Shown in pieces: positions 8,308-17,009 of a DNA stretch of 35,884 bases (position 1 is its first letter; each line of letters opens with the position of its first letter). The stretch covers positions 1 to 35,884 of the forward strand of contig JAISTH010000064.1 of the NCBI GenBank assembly GCA_031272715.1, written 5' to 3'. Source of the stretch: Desulfovibrio sp. GTDB taxonomy: Bacteria > Desulfobacterota > Desulfovibrionia > Desulfovibrionales > Desulfovibrionaceae. The translations under genes were made by a program, and so were the position numbers. Below the pieces are notes generated by a model. The model was given only the letters and a program-made list of their open reading frames with translations. It was not told the DNA's origin and made no database searches.

Positions 8308-9726
8308 TCAGGATCCGGGCCGGGAAGTGACCGCGGCTTCGCCCTTCCCCTTCGCCCCGTCCCCTTCGGAGGCCTGCGCAACCTTCGCCGCCGGCGGCGG
8401 ATAGATCCGCTGCAGCTTCTCCAGCCACCGCAGCTTCAGGCTCTCGTAGACAGGGGGGCTCTCAAGGCAGTTGGCGGTCAGGACCGCCACATACGCCGCC
8501 GCCAGCATCGCCGGGAAGTTGGCGTAGGATCCCGTCATCTCGGTCACCAGCATGGCTCCCGTCAGGGGCGCCCGGACGGTGGCGGAGAAGAGTCCCGCCA
8601 TGCCAAGGGCGCAGATGGTCCCCTCCTGCCCGGCAACGATGCAGTCGGCATCGAGGAGCGCGTCCGCCATGCATCCGCCCGCGATGGCCCCCACCGCCAG
8701 CATGGGCATGAGCAGCCCGCCGGCCGCGCCGGAGGCGAAGCTGACGCTCGCATGGAGCATCTTCAGGAAGAGGAGGGGCAGAAGCGTCGCCAAGGGCAGG
8801 GTCAGACGCTCGAGATCAACCACCCTGGGCCCGAACCCCGTGATCACCGCGGGATGGCAGTAGAGGAGCGCGCCGCTGAGAAGGAAGACGCAGACGATGC
8901 GCACCGGCGGCACGAGGAAGCGACACCGGTCGGCCCGGACGGAGCATCCGACGAGGAGCGCGTTGTAGAGGGCCCCCAGTCCGCCCAGCACGGCCCCCAT
9001 CAGCGGCGGGATCCACCACATGATCAGGTCCAGCAGTTCCATCCGCACCAGGGGGAACACCCTCCCGAACCCGAACAGCATCTGCACCACGAACCATGCC
9101 GCCCCGGCCGCGACGCCGGTGAAGAGGATCATGGGGGCCGTCAGCATGGTGCGCATCTCCTCGAAGGCGAAGCACATGCCCGCCGCCGGGGCCCCGAAGG
9201 CCGCCGCGAGGCCGGCCACGCTCCCTCCCACGAGAAATCTCGGCCCGGTTCCCGCCTCCTGGCCGAAGAGATCCCCGACGCCGCGGCCCACGGCCGCCCC
9301 CATCTGGATGCAGGGCCCCTCCCTGCCCACGGAGAGACCTCCGGTCAGGGAGAGGAGCGTCGCGACGAACTTCGTCCAGAGCACCCTTCCCCACCGCATG
9401 CGCACCCGTCCCATGACCTCCAGTTCCACCTGGGGGATGCCGCTGCCGGCGATCAGGGGCTCGTGGCGGACGAGAAGCCAGCCGCACAGGCCGAGGCACA
9501 GCAGACCGCCGAAGATGGCCGCTGCGGCGAGGGGCTCGTGGATGTCGCAGGCCTGGAACCGTTCGAGGATGAAAGCCTGGATGACCGTGTAGGCCAGCCG
9601 GAAGGCGCCGATCACGCCTCCGGCGATGCCTCCCACGAGCAGGGCCTGGAGCAGCAGGTTCCATGCCCCCAGCCTGCCGAGCTGCTGGCGTTCCCGCAGA
9701 TGGGGGTGGAGGGCTTCACGGTGCAT
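8308..9726 (-). CDS. ClC-family chloride/proton antiporter
   Basis: 472-aa polytopic membrane protein, the same size as Escherichia coli ClcA (473 aa). The ClC selectivity motifs are present: GSGIP at 94-98, GREGP at 134-138 with the gating glutamate E136, and CFAFEEMR with E189/E190 matching the internal proton glutamate (ClcA E203). A late PPVYES supplies a candidate for the chloride-coordinating tyrosine. Both glutamates are retained, so I infer a Cl-/H+ exchanger rather than a passive channel. Such exchangers are linked to acid resistance and anion balance. No C-terminal CBS domains are present. It is the last gene of the five-gene minus-strand cluster; its ATG (9726) overlaps the end of the methyltransferase gene by 11 bases, suggesting translational coupling. 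Confidence 0.9.
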   Translation of the reverse strand: MHREALHPHLRERQQLGRLGAWNLLLQALLVGGIAGGVIGAFRLAYTVIQAFILERFQACDIHEPLAAAAIFGGLLCLGLCGWLLVRHEPLIAGSGIPQVELEVMGRVRMRWGRVLWTKFVATLLSLTGGLSVGREGPCIQMGAAVGRGVGDLFGQEAGTGPRFLVGGSVAGLAAAFGAPAAGMCFAFEEMRTMLTAPMILFTGVAAGAAWFVVQMLFGFGRVFPLVRMELLDLIMWWIPPLMGAVLGGLGALYNALLVGCSVRADRCRFLVPPVRIVCVFLLSGALLYCHPAVITGFGPRVVDLERLTLPLATLLPLLFLKMLHASVSFASGAAGGLLMPMLAVGAIAGGCMADALLDADCIVAGQEGTICALGMAGLFSATVRAPLTGAMLVTEMTGSYANFPAMLAAAYVAVLTANCLESPPVYESLKLRWLEKLQRIYPPPAAKVAQASEGDGAKGKGEAAVTSRPGS

Positions 9727-10474
9727 GGGGCGGTCTCGGCCGTCGGTCGGATCTTGCGCCGATCCGGTTCCCCACCTGCCTGCAAAGCCCCATGAGGGCG
9801 TCGTATTCGTGCCGGCGCAGTCCGGCCCTCGCGAAGAGACGCCTCCAGAGGAGCAGGTAGTAGTCGGGATCGTCGCCGTGGACGAGGTCGATCTCCCGGA
9901 ACATCGCGCCGAGCCGGGCCATGAGCCGCTCCATGTCCTCGGAGGGGACCGTCCTTGCCCCTCCGGGACGCGGGGAGGACGCCGGCAGGCCCGGGCCGCA
10001 TCCGTAGAGGAGGATCAGTGCGGCCTGGGCGACGTTGAGGGACGTGCCTCCCGGGGCGGTGGGGATGGACGCCAGATGGGTGCAGAGGGTGACGTCCCTG
10101 TTGGAGAGGCCCCGGTCCTCGGGGCCGAAGACGAGGGAGACCTCGTCGCCGCGGGCCAGGGCGTCCGCGACGAGTCCGGCGGCGTCACCCGGACTCAGGA
10201 TGTCCCTGCGCCAGCCGCCCTTGCGGGCGGTGGTCCCGATCACGAGGGAGGAGGCGGCGACGGCTGCGGGAAGATCCGGCACGACCCGGGCGGCGTCGAG
10301 GATGGGCCTTCCCTGCGGGGTGGCAAGCGCGCCCGCGCGGCCCATGTCGACGTCCCGGGGCGCGACGAGGCACAGGGACCGGCATCCCGTGTTGGCGCAG
10401 GCCCGGGCCACCATGCCCACATTCTCCGATATCCCCGTCTCCACGAGGACGACTTGGACGCCATCGAGGCACAT
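9716..10474 (-). CDS. TrmJ/SpoU-family RNA 2'-O-methyltransferase
   Basis: 252-aa SPOUT methyltransferase, close in length to TrmJ of Escherichia coli (246 aa). The three SpoU motifs are visible: ENVG with the following AR and N-G (17-30), VFGPEDRGLSN (115-125), and SIPTAPGGTSLNVAQA (136-151), which form the knotted SAM-binding site. TrmJ methylates the 2'-hydroxyl of position 32 in tRNA anticodon loops; related SpoU enzymes act on rRNA or other tRNA sites, so the exact target is inferred. The C-terminal region (about 170-252) resembles the TrmJ extension (DYYLLLWRRLFARAGL). The start at 10474 lies four bases after the stop of the upstream DUF456 gene, and the end overlaps the ClC gene. Both support one mRNA. 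Confidence 0.85.
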   Translation of the reverse strand: MCLDGVQVVLVETGISENVGMVARACANTGCRSLCLVAPRDVDMGRAGALATPQGRPILDAARVVPDLPAAVAASSLVIGTTARKGGWRRDILSPGDAAGLVADALARGDEVSLVFGPEDRGLSNRDVTLCTHLASIPTAPGGTSLNVAQAALILLYGCGPGLPASSPRPGGARTVPSEDMERLMARLGAMFREIDLVHGDDPDYYLLLWRRLFARAGLRRHEYDALMGLCRQVGNRIGARSDRRPRPPHAP

Positions 10475-10478
10475 GGCC

Positions 10479-11075
10479 CTATCCGGGAAGGATCAGAGGC
10501 AGGGCCATGACGGTTTCCAGCCCATCCCCGGGCCCGGCGGGGACGGAGGGCCATATCCTGCCGGCGGCGAAGGCCAGCATGGCCCCTCCCGCGCCGCACT
10601 TGCACACCGTCCCCAGGAAACGGCCCACCATCGCGCCGAAGGCGGCCGTGGCCGCTTCCGGGAAGGGACGCCGCTTGAAGGCGAACTCCATGACGAAGCA
10701 TCCGGTCCAGGCGCCTATCAGTGCCCCGATCAGCGCCCCCAGCCCGAAGAAGAGAGGCGCGAGATAGATGGCCCCGGCGATGGCCCCGATCATGCCCGCG
10801 AAGGTCCCGGCGGAACTCGACCCGTGACGCTTCGCCTTGACGGCCAGCACCGCGAACTCCAGCGCCTCCCCCAGCAGGGCCAGGCCCACCATCCCCGCCC
10901 AGAACCATATGTCGAAGCCCGGAGCCAGAGGGTGGGCCAGCCGCCACAGGAAGGTCAGCCCCAGCAATATCCAGTTGGCGGGCAGGCCGAAGACGTTCAG
11001 CACGAGGATGAAGCCGAGGAGCGTCAGGAACGCGCCGGCAAACAGCGTGGCCAGGGGAAGCGGCAGGAAGTCCAT
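10479..11075 (-). CDS. DUF456 family membrane protein
   Basis: 198-aa hydrophobic protein with about five to six membrane segments. Residues about 60-130 are rich in Gly and Ala: EALEFAVLAVKAKRHGSSSA followed by AGMIGAIAGAIYLAPLFFGLGALIG. This matches my memory of DUF456, an uncharacterised family of small bacterial membrane proteins with Gly-zipper-like helices. No function is established. It lies between the PaaK-like gene (57-base gap) and the methyltransferase gene (four-base gap), so it is co-transcribed by position. No catalytic motif or signal peptide is evident beyond the N-terminal membrane helix. Confidence 0.8.
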   Translation of the reverse strand: MDFLPLPLATLFAGAFLTLLGFILVLNVFGLPANWILLGLTFLWRLAHPLAPGFDIWFWAGMVGLALLGEALEFAVLAVKAKRHGSSSAGTFAGMIGAIAGAIYLAPLFFGLGALIGALIGAWTGCFVMEFAFKRRPFPEAATAAFGAMVGRFLGTVCKCGAGGAMLAFAAGRIWPSVPAGPGDGLETVMALPLILPG

Positions 11076-11132
11076 TTCGGCTCCAAGCGCGGGCCCTCGT
11101 CAAGGGAGGACCCGCACATCCGGCATCGGGTC

Positions 11133-12500
11133 TCAGTCCTTGCGGCGCATGTCCACCACCCTGACCGCCTTGCCTTCCGTCTTCGGCAGGCTGCTCCCCT
11201 CCACCAGTTCCACCCGGGGCGTCACCAGTATCTCGCTGCGCAGCCGCTGGGCGATGGTCTTCTGCAGGCTCTGGAGCTTGCGCATGTCCTCCTCGAAGAA
11301 GGCGTCCCGCATCTCGATCTGGACCCGAAGCACATCCCCCAGCCCGTCGTTCTCCAGAACGATCCTGTAGTCGTGCCCCACGTCCGGGAAAGTCATGATG
11401 ACCCGCTCGATCTGCATGGGATAGATGTTGACCCCCTTCACGATGAACATGTCGTCGGCCCGGCCGAGGATCCGGTCGATGCGCCTGTGCCTGCGGCCGC
11501 AGGGGCAGTCCCCCGGGAGGAACCGGGTCAGGTCCCGGGTCCGGTACCGCAGGATGGGCATGCCCTCACGCCTCAAGCTGGTCAGCACCAGTTCCCCCAC
11601 CTCCCCGTCGGGCACGGGTTCCCCCGTCGCGACATCCACGATCTCCGGCAGGAAGTGGTCCTCCCAGACGTGCAGCCCCTGCCGCCAGGGGCATTCGAAG
11701 GCCACGCCGGGTCCGCTCATCTCGGACAGACCGTAGGAGTTGAAGACGTCCATGTCGTAGAGATTCTGCAGCCGGAGCCGGAACTCCTCGCTGTAGGGCT
11801 CCGCTCCCACCACGGCAACCCGCAGGGGGAAGGACTTGGGATCCTCCCCGAGTTCCCGCATGTGGTCGGCGAGGATCAGGGCGTAGGAGGGCAGGACGTG
11901 GATGGCCGTGGTGCCGAAGTCCCGGAGCAGCTTGATCTGCCGCCGGGAGTTGCCGGGCCCTGCGGGGATCGTCATGCAGCCGAGACGCTCCGCCCCGAAG
12001 TGGATGCCGAGCCCTCCGGTGAAGAGGCCGTATCCGGACATGTTCTGGAACACGTCGTCGGGACGCACGCCCACCATGTAGAGGCACCGGGCCATGACCC
12101 CGGCCCACTCCCCGAGGTCCCCGCGGGTGTGGCAGACGGCCACGGGGTTGCCCGTGGTGCCGCTGGAACTGTGCATGCGCACGATCTCCCGCCGGGGCAC
12201 GCAGAGCAGCCCCAGGGGGTACTGGGAGCGCAGGTCGTCCTTGGTGGTGAAGGGGATGCGGGCGATGTCCGCGGGACTCGCGATGTCCATGGGGTCGAGT
12301 CCGGCAAGACGCTCCCTGTAGAAGCCGCATCCCGCGGCCCGCTTCAAGACGGCCCTGAGGGACTGCACCTGGGCCGACGCGATCCGGTCCCGGTCCCAGA
12401 GTTCGGATTCGTCGAGGAAGACGGAGGTGCCGTCGGAGGTCTTGGCGTCCGGAGAGACGGGGACCAGTTCCGCTCTGCGCTTCGTGTCGGCTTGGGGCAT
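11133..12500 (-). CDS. paaK: Phenylacetate-CoA ligase (PaaK-type acyl-adenylating enzyme)
   Basis: 455-aa cytoplasmic enzyme of the AMP-forming acyl-CoA synthetase family. The nucleotide-binding loop SSSGTTGNP is at 111-119, followed by a typical PaaK core (FQNMSGYGLFTGGLG, SYGLSEMSGPGVAFEC, LRYRTRDLTRFLPGDCPCGR). The C-terminal lid region includes GRADDMFIVKGVNIYPMQIE. PaaK converts phenylacetate, or another aryl acid, with ATP and CoA to the CoA thioester. In anaerobes that oxidise aromatic amino acids it acts with indolepyruvate oxidoreductase, which is not in this window. The start at 12500 has a GGAG six bases upstream. It is the second gene of the minus-strand cluster. The substrate is inferred from family, not shown. 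Confidence 0.88.
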   Translation of the reverse strand: MPQADTKRRAELVPVSPDAKTSDGTSVFLDESELWDRDRIASAQVQSLRAVLKRAAGCGFYRERLAGLDPMDIASPADIARIPFTTKDDLRSQYPLGLLCVPRREIVRMHSSSGTTGNPVAVCHTRGDLGEWAGVMARCLYMVGVRPDDVFQNMSGYGLFTGGLGIHFGAERLGCMTIPAGPGNSRRQIKLLRDFGTTAIHVLPSYALILADHMRELGEDPKSFPLRVAVVGAEPYSEEFRLRLQNLYDMDVFNSYGLSEMSGPGVAFECPWRQGLHVWEDHFLPEIVDVATGEPVPDGEVGELVLTSLRREGMPILRYRTRDLTRFLPGDCPCGRRHRRIDRILGRADDMFIVKGVNIYPMQIERVIMTFPDVGHDYRIVLENDGLGDVLRVQIEMRDAFFEEDMRKLQSLQKTIAQRLRSEILVTPRVELVEGSSLPKTEGKAVRVVDMRRKD

Positions 12501-12557
12501 TTCTGACTCCGGTTCGTTCGTGCGTTTGTCCGCTTCGTCTGCGTGGGCAGGCGGGTG

Positions 12558-13703
12558 TCAGGAACCGCCCCCTGTCGTCGCCGGTTCCGTGCCATCGAAG
12601 ATGTCCGCCGTCGCGACGGCGGCGGGATCCGCCCGTTGGCGGGCCGCCCAGCCCCAGAGGAGCCCGAGGCAGCCGGCCAGCATCATGTCGCCGTGGGGCG
12701 CGGCGAACATCCCCGCGCCTCTGTAGGCCTCGCGGCGCGGCCCGAGTATCCACGTCCCCGAGTCCTCCCCGGTTCCGCGATCCGGAAACTCCCCGGGGGA
12801 GAAATCCCCGGCGTGGACGGCCCCGTGCCCGCCGGTGCAACGCACCTCGTCCCCGTCGAGCGTCCCGCGTCTGAGGGCGGCCAGATCCTCGAGCACCTTC
12901 CCGGGTTCCCGCATCCCGGTGTGATGCTCGTAGAGGGCCCGCACCCGGCCCTTGAAAAGCAACGCCGCCACCGTGTGGCCGTTGCCGGCGTTGAGGACCG
13001 TGATTCCCTCCCTGTCGCATCGCTCCCGGATCGACGGCTCGGAGAGGGCCCCGAGGAGGACGGCGGTGCCGGTGTCCGCCACGGGTCCGCCGGTATCCGC
13101 CTGGAGCTGCGCAAGGCGCGTCAGCACCGGAGGGACATCGACGTATATCCAGCATTCCGGGGCGTCGGTCCGGGCGAGGAGCCGCTCCCAGAGGCGCATG
13201 CGCCCCTCCCTGTTGCGCTGGCCGTGGAGTCCGTGGTCCTGGGCCGCGGCCAGGAGGAGATTCGGCCGGGGAAGGCCCAACTGCCCAAGGCGCAGCGTCC
13301 AGGCCTCGGCGGAGAAATCCCCGAGGCGCACGGGAACGCTTCCGTCGGGGCAACGTTCGGCGAGGGCGACCCCCATGGCGCGCACGACGGCGGGGTCGTC
13401 GTGGAGGGCCTGGCCGGCGGATGCCGTCGCGGCCACGGCGAGTCCCGCCTCGACATGCTCCAGGACCGCCCTTGAGCAGCCTCCCCCCATGTTGCCGCCG
13501 AAGAGCCAGACGTTCCGACGCTGGAGGGCCAGATCCCGGATGCGCCGGGCGACGTCCCTCGCCGGAGCCGGCAGGACGAGCCGGGGCCAGTTCTCGCAGG
13601 GGAGGCCCGGGCGTGCCAGCAGGGCGTCCTGGGTCCCGTTGCCGATGTCGACGCAGAGAACCGGCCCGGTTCCCTGCAGAAAGGCTTCGATGTCTGCATT
13701 CAT
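12558..13703 (-). CDS. DUF1786 family protein
   Basis: 381-aa protein. Near the N-terminus VDIGNGTQDALLA (18-30) recalls the phosphate-binding loop of ASKHA (actin/hexokinase-like) folds, and a later VLNAGNGHTVAALL looks like a second such loop. These features fit DUF1786. That family is sometimes labelled as a pyruvate formate-lyase activator in databases, but I know no evidence for that and see no radical-SAM CxxxCxxC motif, so the label should not be used. The start at 13703 was chosen for the AAGGG six bases upstream and because the conserved block begins shortly after; a longer frame to 13751 lacks this. It is the first gene of the five-gene minus-strand cluster, 57 bases before paaK. 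ATP or phosphate binding is an inference from the loops. Confidence 0.75.
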   Translation of the reverse strand: MNADIEAFLQGTGPVLCVDIGNGTQDALLARPGLPCENWPRLVLPAPARDVARRIRDLALQRRNVWLFGGNMGGGCSRAVLEHVEAGLAVAATASAGQALHDDPAVVRAMGVALAERCPDGSVPVRLGDFSAEAWTLRLGQLGLPRPNLLLAAAQDHGLHGQRNREGRMRLWERLLARTDAPECWIYVDVPPVLTRLAQLQADTGGPVADTGTAVLLGALSEPSIRERCDREGITVLNAGNGHTVAALLFKGRVRALYEHHTGMREPGKVLEDLAALRRGTLDGDEVRCTGGHGAVHAGDFSPGEFPDRGTGEDSGTWILGPRREAYRGAGMFAAPHGDMMLAGCLGLLWGWAARQRADPAAVATADIFDGTEPATTGGGS

Positions 13704-13806
13704 GGCGATCCCTTCGTGGATGGCGGACGCCTGATGGCGGTGGCCGGCCACGGGGGAGGCGCGCGTCGCTTCACGGGATTTCCCGGGTCAATGCCGGAAA
13801 CGAGGC

Positions 13807-13835
13807 AGGATACACCGAAAGAGGAAAGGCCGCAA
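13807..13835 (-). promoter_or_regulatory. Candidate promoter of the five-gene cluster
   Basis: On the minus strand, TTGCGG (13830-13835), 17 bases, then TATCCT (13807-13812). The same -10 hexamer is seen before the protease gene. It would start a transcript about 100 bases before the DUF1786 start codon. Weak -35. Confidence 0.4.
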
Positions 13836-13967
13836 GGGGCAATGGAGGGCGCAACGGGGCCGTCGCACGTTTTTCCCTGCCCTGTTGCGCATGCCGTGGC
13901 GGTCGCCCTGTCCGAACGTGGCGGGGAAAATGCGTACGACAGTCCCCGCTCCGACTCATGCCACTGC

Positions 13968-14005
13968 GGACGCGTCCCTCCCCGCACTGGGGGAGGGACG
14001 CGTCC
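13968..14005 (-). terminator. Perfect 16-bp palindromic hairpin after the SLC13 gene
   Basis: GGACGCGTCCCTCCCC (13968-13983) and its exact reverse complement (13990-14005) flank a 6-base loop, starting six bases past the stop codon at 14012. No T-run follows on the minus strand, so it may stabilise the 3' end or act as a non-canonical terminator. The stretch 13704-13967 holds the cluster promoter and no gene. Confidence 0.6.
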
Positions 14006-14011
14006 TTCAGG

Positions 14012-15298
14012 TCAGAAGGGCCAGATCATCGGGATGAGGAAGGTGCAGAACACGAGGTAGATCAGCACCAGCGGCAGCCCCGCCTTGACGTAGTCCATGA
14101 AGTGGTACCGCCCGGCCCCCAGCACCAGCGTGTTGGGCGGCGTCCCCACGGGCGTCGCGAAGGCGCAGGAGGCCGCGATGGCCACCGCCATGATCACCGC
14201 CTGGGGCGACACGCCTATCCCCTTGGCGATGGAGAGTCCTATCGGGCACAGCAGCGCGGCCGACGCCGTATTGGACATGAACTGGGTCATCCCCGCGGAA
14301 AGCACGAACAGCACCGCCGTGAGCAGATAGGGGGACGGCTTGCTCCCCATGATGGAAATCACCGTGTCCGCGATGAGCTTCCCCGCCCCGCTCTTGTCCA
14401 GCGCCGTGGCCACGGGCATCATCCCGGCGAAGAGGAAGATCGTCACCCAGTCGATGCTGCGGTACGCCAGACGCTCCTCGATGCACCCCGTGAGGATGAG
14501 GAATATCGCCCCGATCACCGCCGCCATCTCCAGCGGGACGCGCTTGATGTCCAGGGCCATGACCGCCACCACCACCACCAGCGTGATGCCCGTCAGCCAC
14601 ATCTTGCGCCGGTCGCGATGCACCTCGCCCCCCACCACCTCCGCGTTCTCCGCAACCGCCAGAGCCTCCTTCATGTCCGCTTCCTGCTTCGGCAGCAGCC
14701 GGCGACCTATGAGCATCATGTAGGCGATCCCCACGATCGTCATGGGGATGCCTATCTTCGCGAACTCGAAGAACCCGAAGGTGGGCAGGTGCGCGGCGTC
14801 CAGAGCCGCGTTCGCGATGATGTTCGGCGGCGTCCCGACGAGGGTGATGGTCCCGCCGATCCCCGCCGCGAAGGCCAGGGGCATGAGCTGCCTCGTCGGG
14901 GATGTCTTCGCCGCGGAGCAGATGCCGATGACCACGGGCATCAGGGCCGCCGTGGTCCCCGTGTTGGAGGAGATCGCGGAGAGTGACGCCGCGATCAGCA
15001 TGGTGCCGAACATGAGGCTGCGCTCCTCGGTGCCGCAGGACCGCACGACGAGCCCCCCCAGCCACTGGGCGAGCCCCGTGTGGAACATGGCCGCGCCGAT
15101 GACGAACATGGCGCCGAAGAGGACCACGGTGGAGTTGGAGAGGCCGGAGAAGACGGTCTTCACGGGGATGACCCCGAGAATGCCCAGGACGACCGCGCCG
15201 CCCATGGCCGTCAATGCGAGAGGGGTGATTTCGGTGACGAAAAGGACTGCCATCACGCCAAGCACGATGAGGGTGATTGTCGCGGGAGAAAGATCCAT
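14012..15298 (-). CDS. SLC13/DASS-type anion transporter
   Basis: 428-aa integral membrane protein with about 11 hydrophobic segments and clear two-fold internal repetition. SNT at 111-113 is followed by GTPPN at 155-159, and again SNT at 342-344 by GTPPN at 385-389. Paired SNT motifs are the sodium- and substrate-binding tips in the divalent anion/sodium symporter family (VcINDY type). Members carry dicarboxylates, citrate or sulfate; the substrate cannot be read from sequence. In a sulfate reducer, sulfate, sulfonate or C4-dicarboxylate uptake would all be sensible guesses. No regulatory TrkA-C domain is inserted. The start at 15298 has GAGGAG eight bases upstream, which rules out the much longer open frame on the same strand. 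It has its own promoter (15566) and a strong 3' hairpin. Confidence 0.87.
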   Translation of the reverse strand: MDLSPATITLIVLGVMAVLFVTEITPLALTAMGGAVVLGILGVIPVKTVFSGLSNSTVVLFGAMFVIGAAMFHTGLAQWLGGLVVRSCGTEERSLMFGTMLIAASLSAISSNTGTTAALMPVVIGICSAAKTSPTRQLMPLAFAAGIGGTITLVGTPPNIIANAALDAAHLPTFGFFEFAKIGIPMTIVGIAYMMLIGRRLLPKQEADMKEALAVAENAEVVGGEVHRDRRKMWLTGITLVVVVAVMALDIKRVPLEMAAVIGAIFLILTGCIEERLAYRSIDWVTIFLFAGMMPVATALDKSGAGKLIADTVISIMGSKPSPYLLTAVLFVLSAGMTQFMSNTASAALLCPIGLSIAKGIGVSPQAVIMAVAIAASCAFATPVGTPPNTLVLGAGRYHFMDYVKAGLPLVLIYLVFCTFLIPMIWPF

Positions 15299-15847
15299 GG
15301 CTTGGGCTCCTCGGAAAACCGGAAACAGGCTCGTGGCGTCCACGGGACATCCGTGCCGCGGATGGTCGCGGTGTGCGCCGGAGGGCTTTCGACGGACGCC
15401 TTCGCGGGCGTTCGTCGGGAATAGAATGTGGATCGGAGCGGCACCCGCAGGGGTCGGATGGGGCGATCCGCCTGCGGGGAGGGGCGGGGGCTCCCCGCCG
15501 CGTCCGGGATTGCGTGCACAGGGTCGTCCGCCGGCTGATCTTCCTGCGACCGGCGTGAAGTAGACATCATACCGGAGGGATGCCTTGAAGGCAAGTCCGA
15601 ATATTCTTGATCCGAGCCTGGGCAAGGCAGGCCGATCGCAAGAAAGGACGCCCGATCGGCCGCACGGGGCCTGTCCGCCGCAACCGCGCCCGGCCATCCG
15701 CCCTGCCGGTTTTTCTCCAACGTCCATCGCCGGACGTGGTGGTCCGGGGAGCGCGACGGCCTGCCCCGCCTCGATCCATCTTCCAAGCCATCGCCGGGGA
15801 CTTCCGGCCGCCGAAGGACGGAACCCCCGGGAGGGCCGGACCGGCAC
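15299..15847. other. Intergenic stretch: leader of the SLC13 gene
   Basis: No gene. If the promoter at 15566-15594 is used, the transporter mRNA has a leader of about 260 bases that includes a GC-rich hairpin, GCGGGGA/TCCCCGC (15474-15498). No known riboswitch class was recognised. Confidence 0.5.
15566..15594 (-). promoter_or_regulatory. Candidate sigma-70 promoter of the SLC13 gene
   Basis: On the minus strand, TTGCCT (15589-15594), a 17-base spacer and TATGAT (15566-15571). A good -10 match at ideal spacing. Confidence 0.6.
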
Positions 15848-15873
15848 TTGACAGAATTTGCCAATTGTGGCAG
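15848..15873 (+). promoter_or_regulatory. TTGACA with adjoining dyad before the dehydrogenase gene
   Basis: A perfect -35-like TTGACA (15848-15853) is followed by the dyad GCCA-ATTG-TGGC (15860-15871), where the spacer would be. No good -10 is visible 16-18 bases downstream, so it may be an activator- or repressor-controlled promoter. It is about 195 bases before the TTG start. Confidence 0.35.
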
Positions 15874-16045
15874 GAACATGGAACGTCTTCATCACTGGAA
15901 CCGCGGGCGCCTGCAGGCCTCGCGCGGACCCCCCGCCCATCCGGCGCCCCCGCCAAGCCTGCCTCCCGGCATCAAGCCGCCGGGGTCTCCCCGACCCGCC
16001 TCCCGGATGCGGACGCGAACACGCAATCCCCCAAGGAGCCCCGCC

Positions 16046-16975
16046 TTGAAAGTCCTCGTAACGCCCCGTTCCTTCGGCAAGAACAACCCCGGACTCTTCG
16101 ACGACCTGCGCAGGGCGGGGGTCGAAGTGATCCGCAACGACACTGGAGGCGTCCTGTCCAAGGAGCGGATGATGGCACTGCTGGCGGACTGCCACGGAGT
16201 CATCGTCGGCATCGACCCCCTGGACGCGGAGGTGCTGGCCGCGGCCCCGAGGCTGCGGGCCGTCGCCAAGTACGGCGTCGGGTTGGACAACATCGACGTC
16301 GACTACTGCATCCACCACGACATCACGGTCTCCCGCACGGTGGGAGCCAACAGCGAGGCCGTGGCCGACTACGCCTTCGCCCTGATGCTGGCCGTGGCCC
16401 GCAAGGTCGTGACCATCGACGCGAAATGCCGCAGGCGGGACTGGTCGAAGCTCACGGGACTGGACATCGGCGGCGCGACATTGGGGATCATAGGTCTCGG
16501 TGCCGTAGGACGCTGCGTCGCGGCGCGTGGGAAGGGATTCGGGATGCGGATCCTCGGCAACGACGTCGCCTGGGATCACGTCTGGGCGCTTCGGGAGGGG
16601 ATCGAGCGTGAGGACGTGGACACGATCTGCCGGGAAGCGGACGTGATCACGCTGCACACGGCCCTCACCCCGGAGACGCAGGGCATGCTGGACGCGCGGC
16701 GCATCGGGCTCATGAAGCCCACGGCCATCCTGATCAACACGGCCAGGGGGGAGCTGGTGGACGAGGCCGCCCTGCTCGCCGCCCTGAAGGAGAAGCGCAT
16801 CCACGGCGCGGGCCTGGACGTCTTCGTCGAGGAGCCGCCGAAGGACGACGCCTGGTACGAGTTGGAGAACGTGGTGCTGGGCTCCCACACCTCGTCCTCG
16901 ACCCGGGGTGCCACCGAGACCATGGGTCGCATGGCCGTCAACAACCTTCTCCGGGACATGTCGGCATCCCGCTGA
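16046..16975 (+). CDS. D-2-hydroxyacid dehydrogenase, phosphoglycerate dehydrogenase type
   Basis: 309-aa NAD-dependent dehydrogenase. The Rossmann loop GLGAVG is at 150-155. The catalytic triad of the D-2-hydroxyacid family is present: R234 in NTARGELVDEAAL, E263 in GLDVFVEEP, H281 in GSHTSSST. The substrate-side segment KYGVGLDNID (75-84) is close to 3-phosphoglycerate dehydrogenases of the short form that lack ACT domains. The likely reaction is oxidation of 3-phosphoglycerate in serine synthesis, but related enzymes act on other 2-hydroxyacids and no serine gene is adjacent. The start is a TTG (16046), supported by AAGGAG at 16033-16038 seven bases upstream and by the family N-terminus KVLVTPRSF directly after it. 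The upstream in-frame extension is proline-rich and not family-like. Monocistronic, converging with the BON lipoprotein gene. Confidence 0.85.
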   Translation: MKVLVTPRSFGKNNPGLFDDLRRAGVEVIRNDTGGVLSKERMMALLADCHGVIVGIDPLDAEVLAAAPRLRAVAKYGVGLDNIDVDYCIHHDITVSRTVGANSEAVADYAFALMLAVARKVVTIDAKCRRRDWSKLTGLDIGGATLGIIGLGAVGRCVAARGKGFGMRILGNDVAWDHVWALREGIEREDVDTICREADVITLHTALTPETQGMLDARRIGLMKPTAILINTARGELVDEAALLAALKEKRIHGAGLDVFVEEPPKDDAWYELENVVLGSHTSSSTRGATETMGRMAVNNLLRDMSASR

Positions 16976-17009
16976 ACGCCCGCAAGGGCTTGAACGGGCC
17001 CCCTGCCGT

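Noticed and set aside
10035..12506. Plus-strand frame of about 820 codons opposite trmJ, DUF456 and paaK
   Set aside because: A shadow of minus-strand genes with recognised motifs; no family features of its own.
12558..13703. Pyruvate formate-lyase activating enzyme label for the DUF1786 gene
   Set aside because: No CxxxCxxC radical-SAM motif; the loops instead resemble an ATPase of the actin/hexokinase type.
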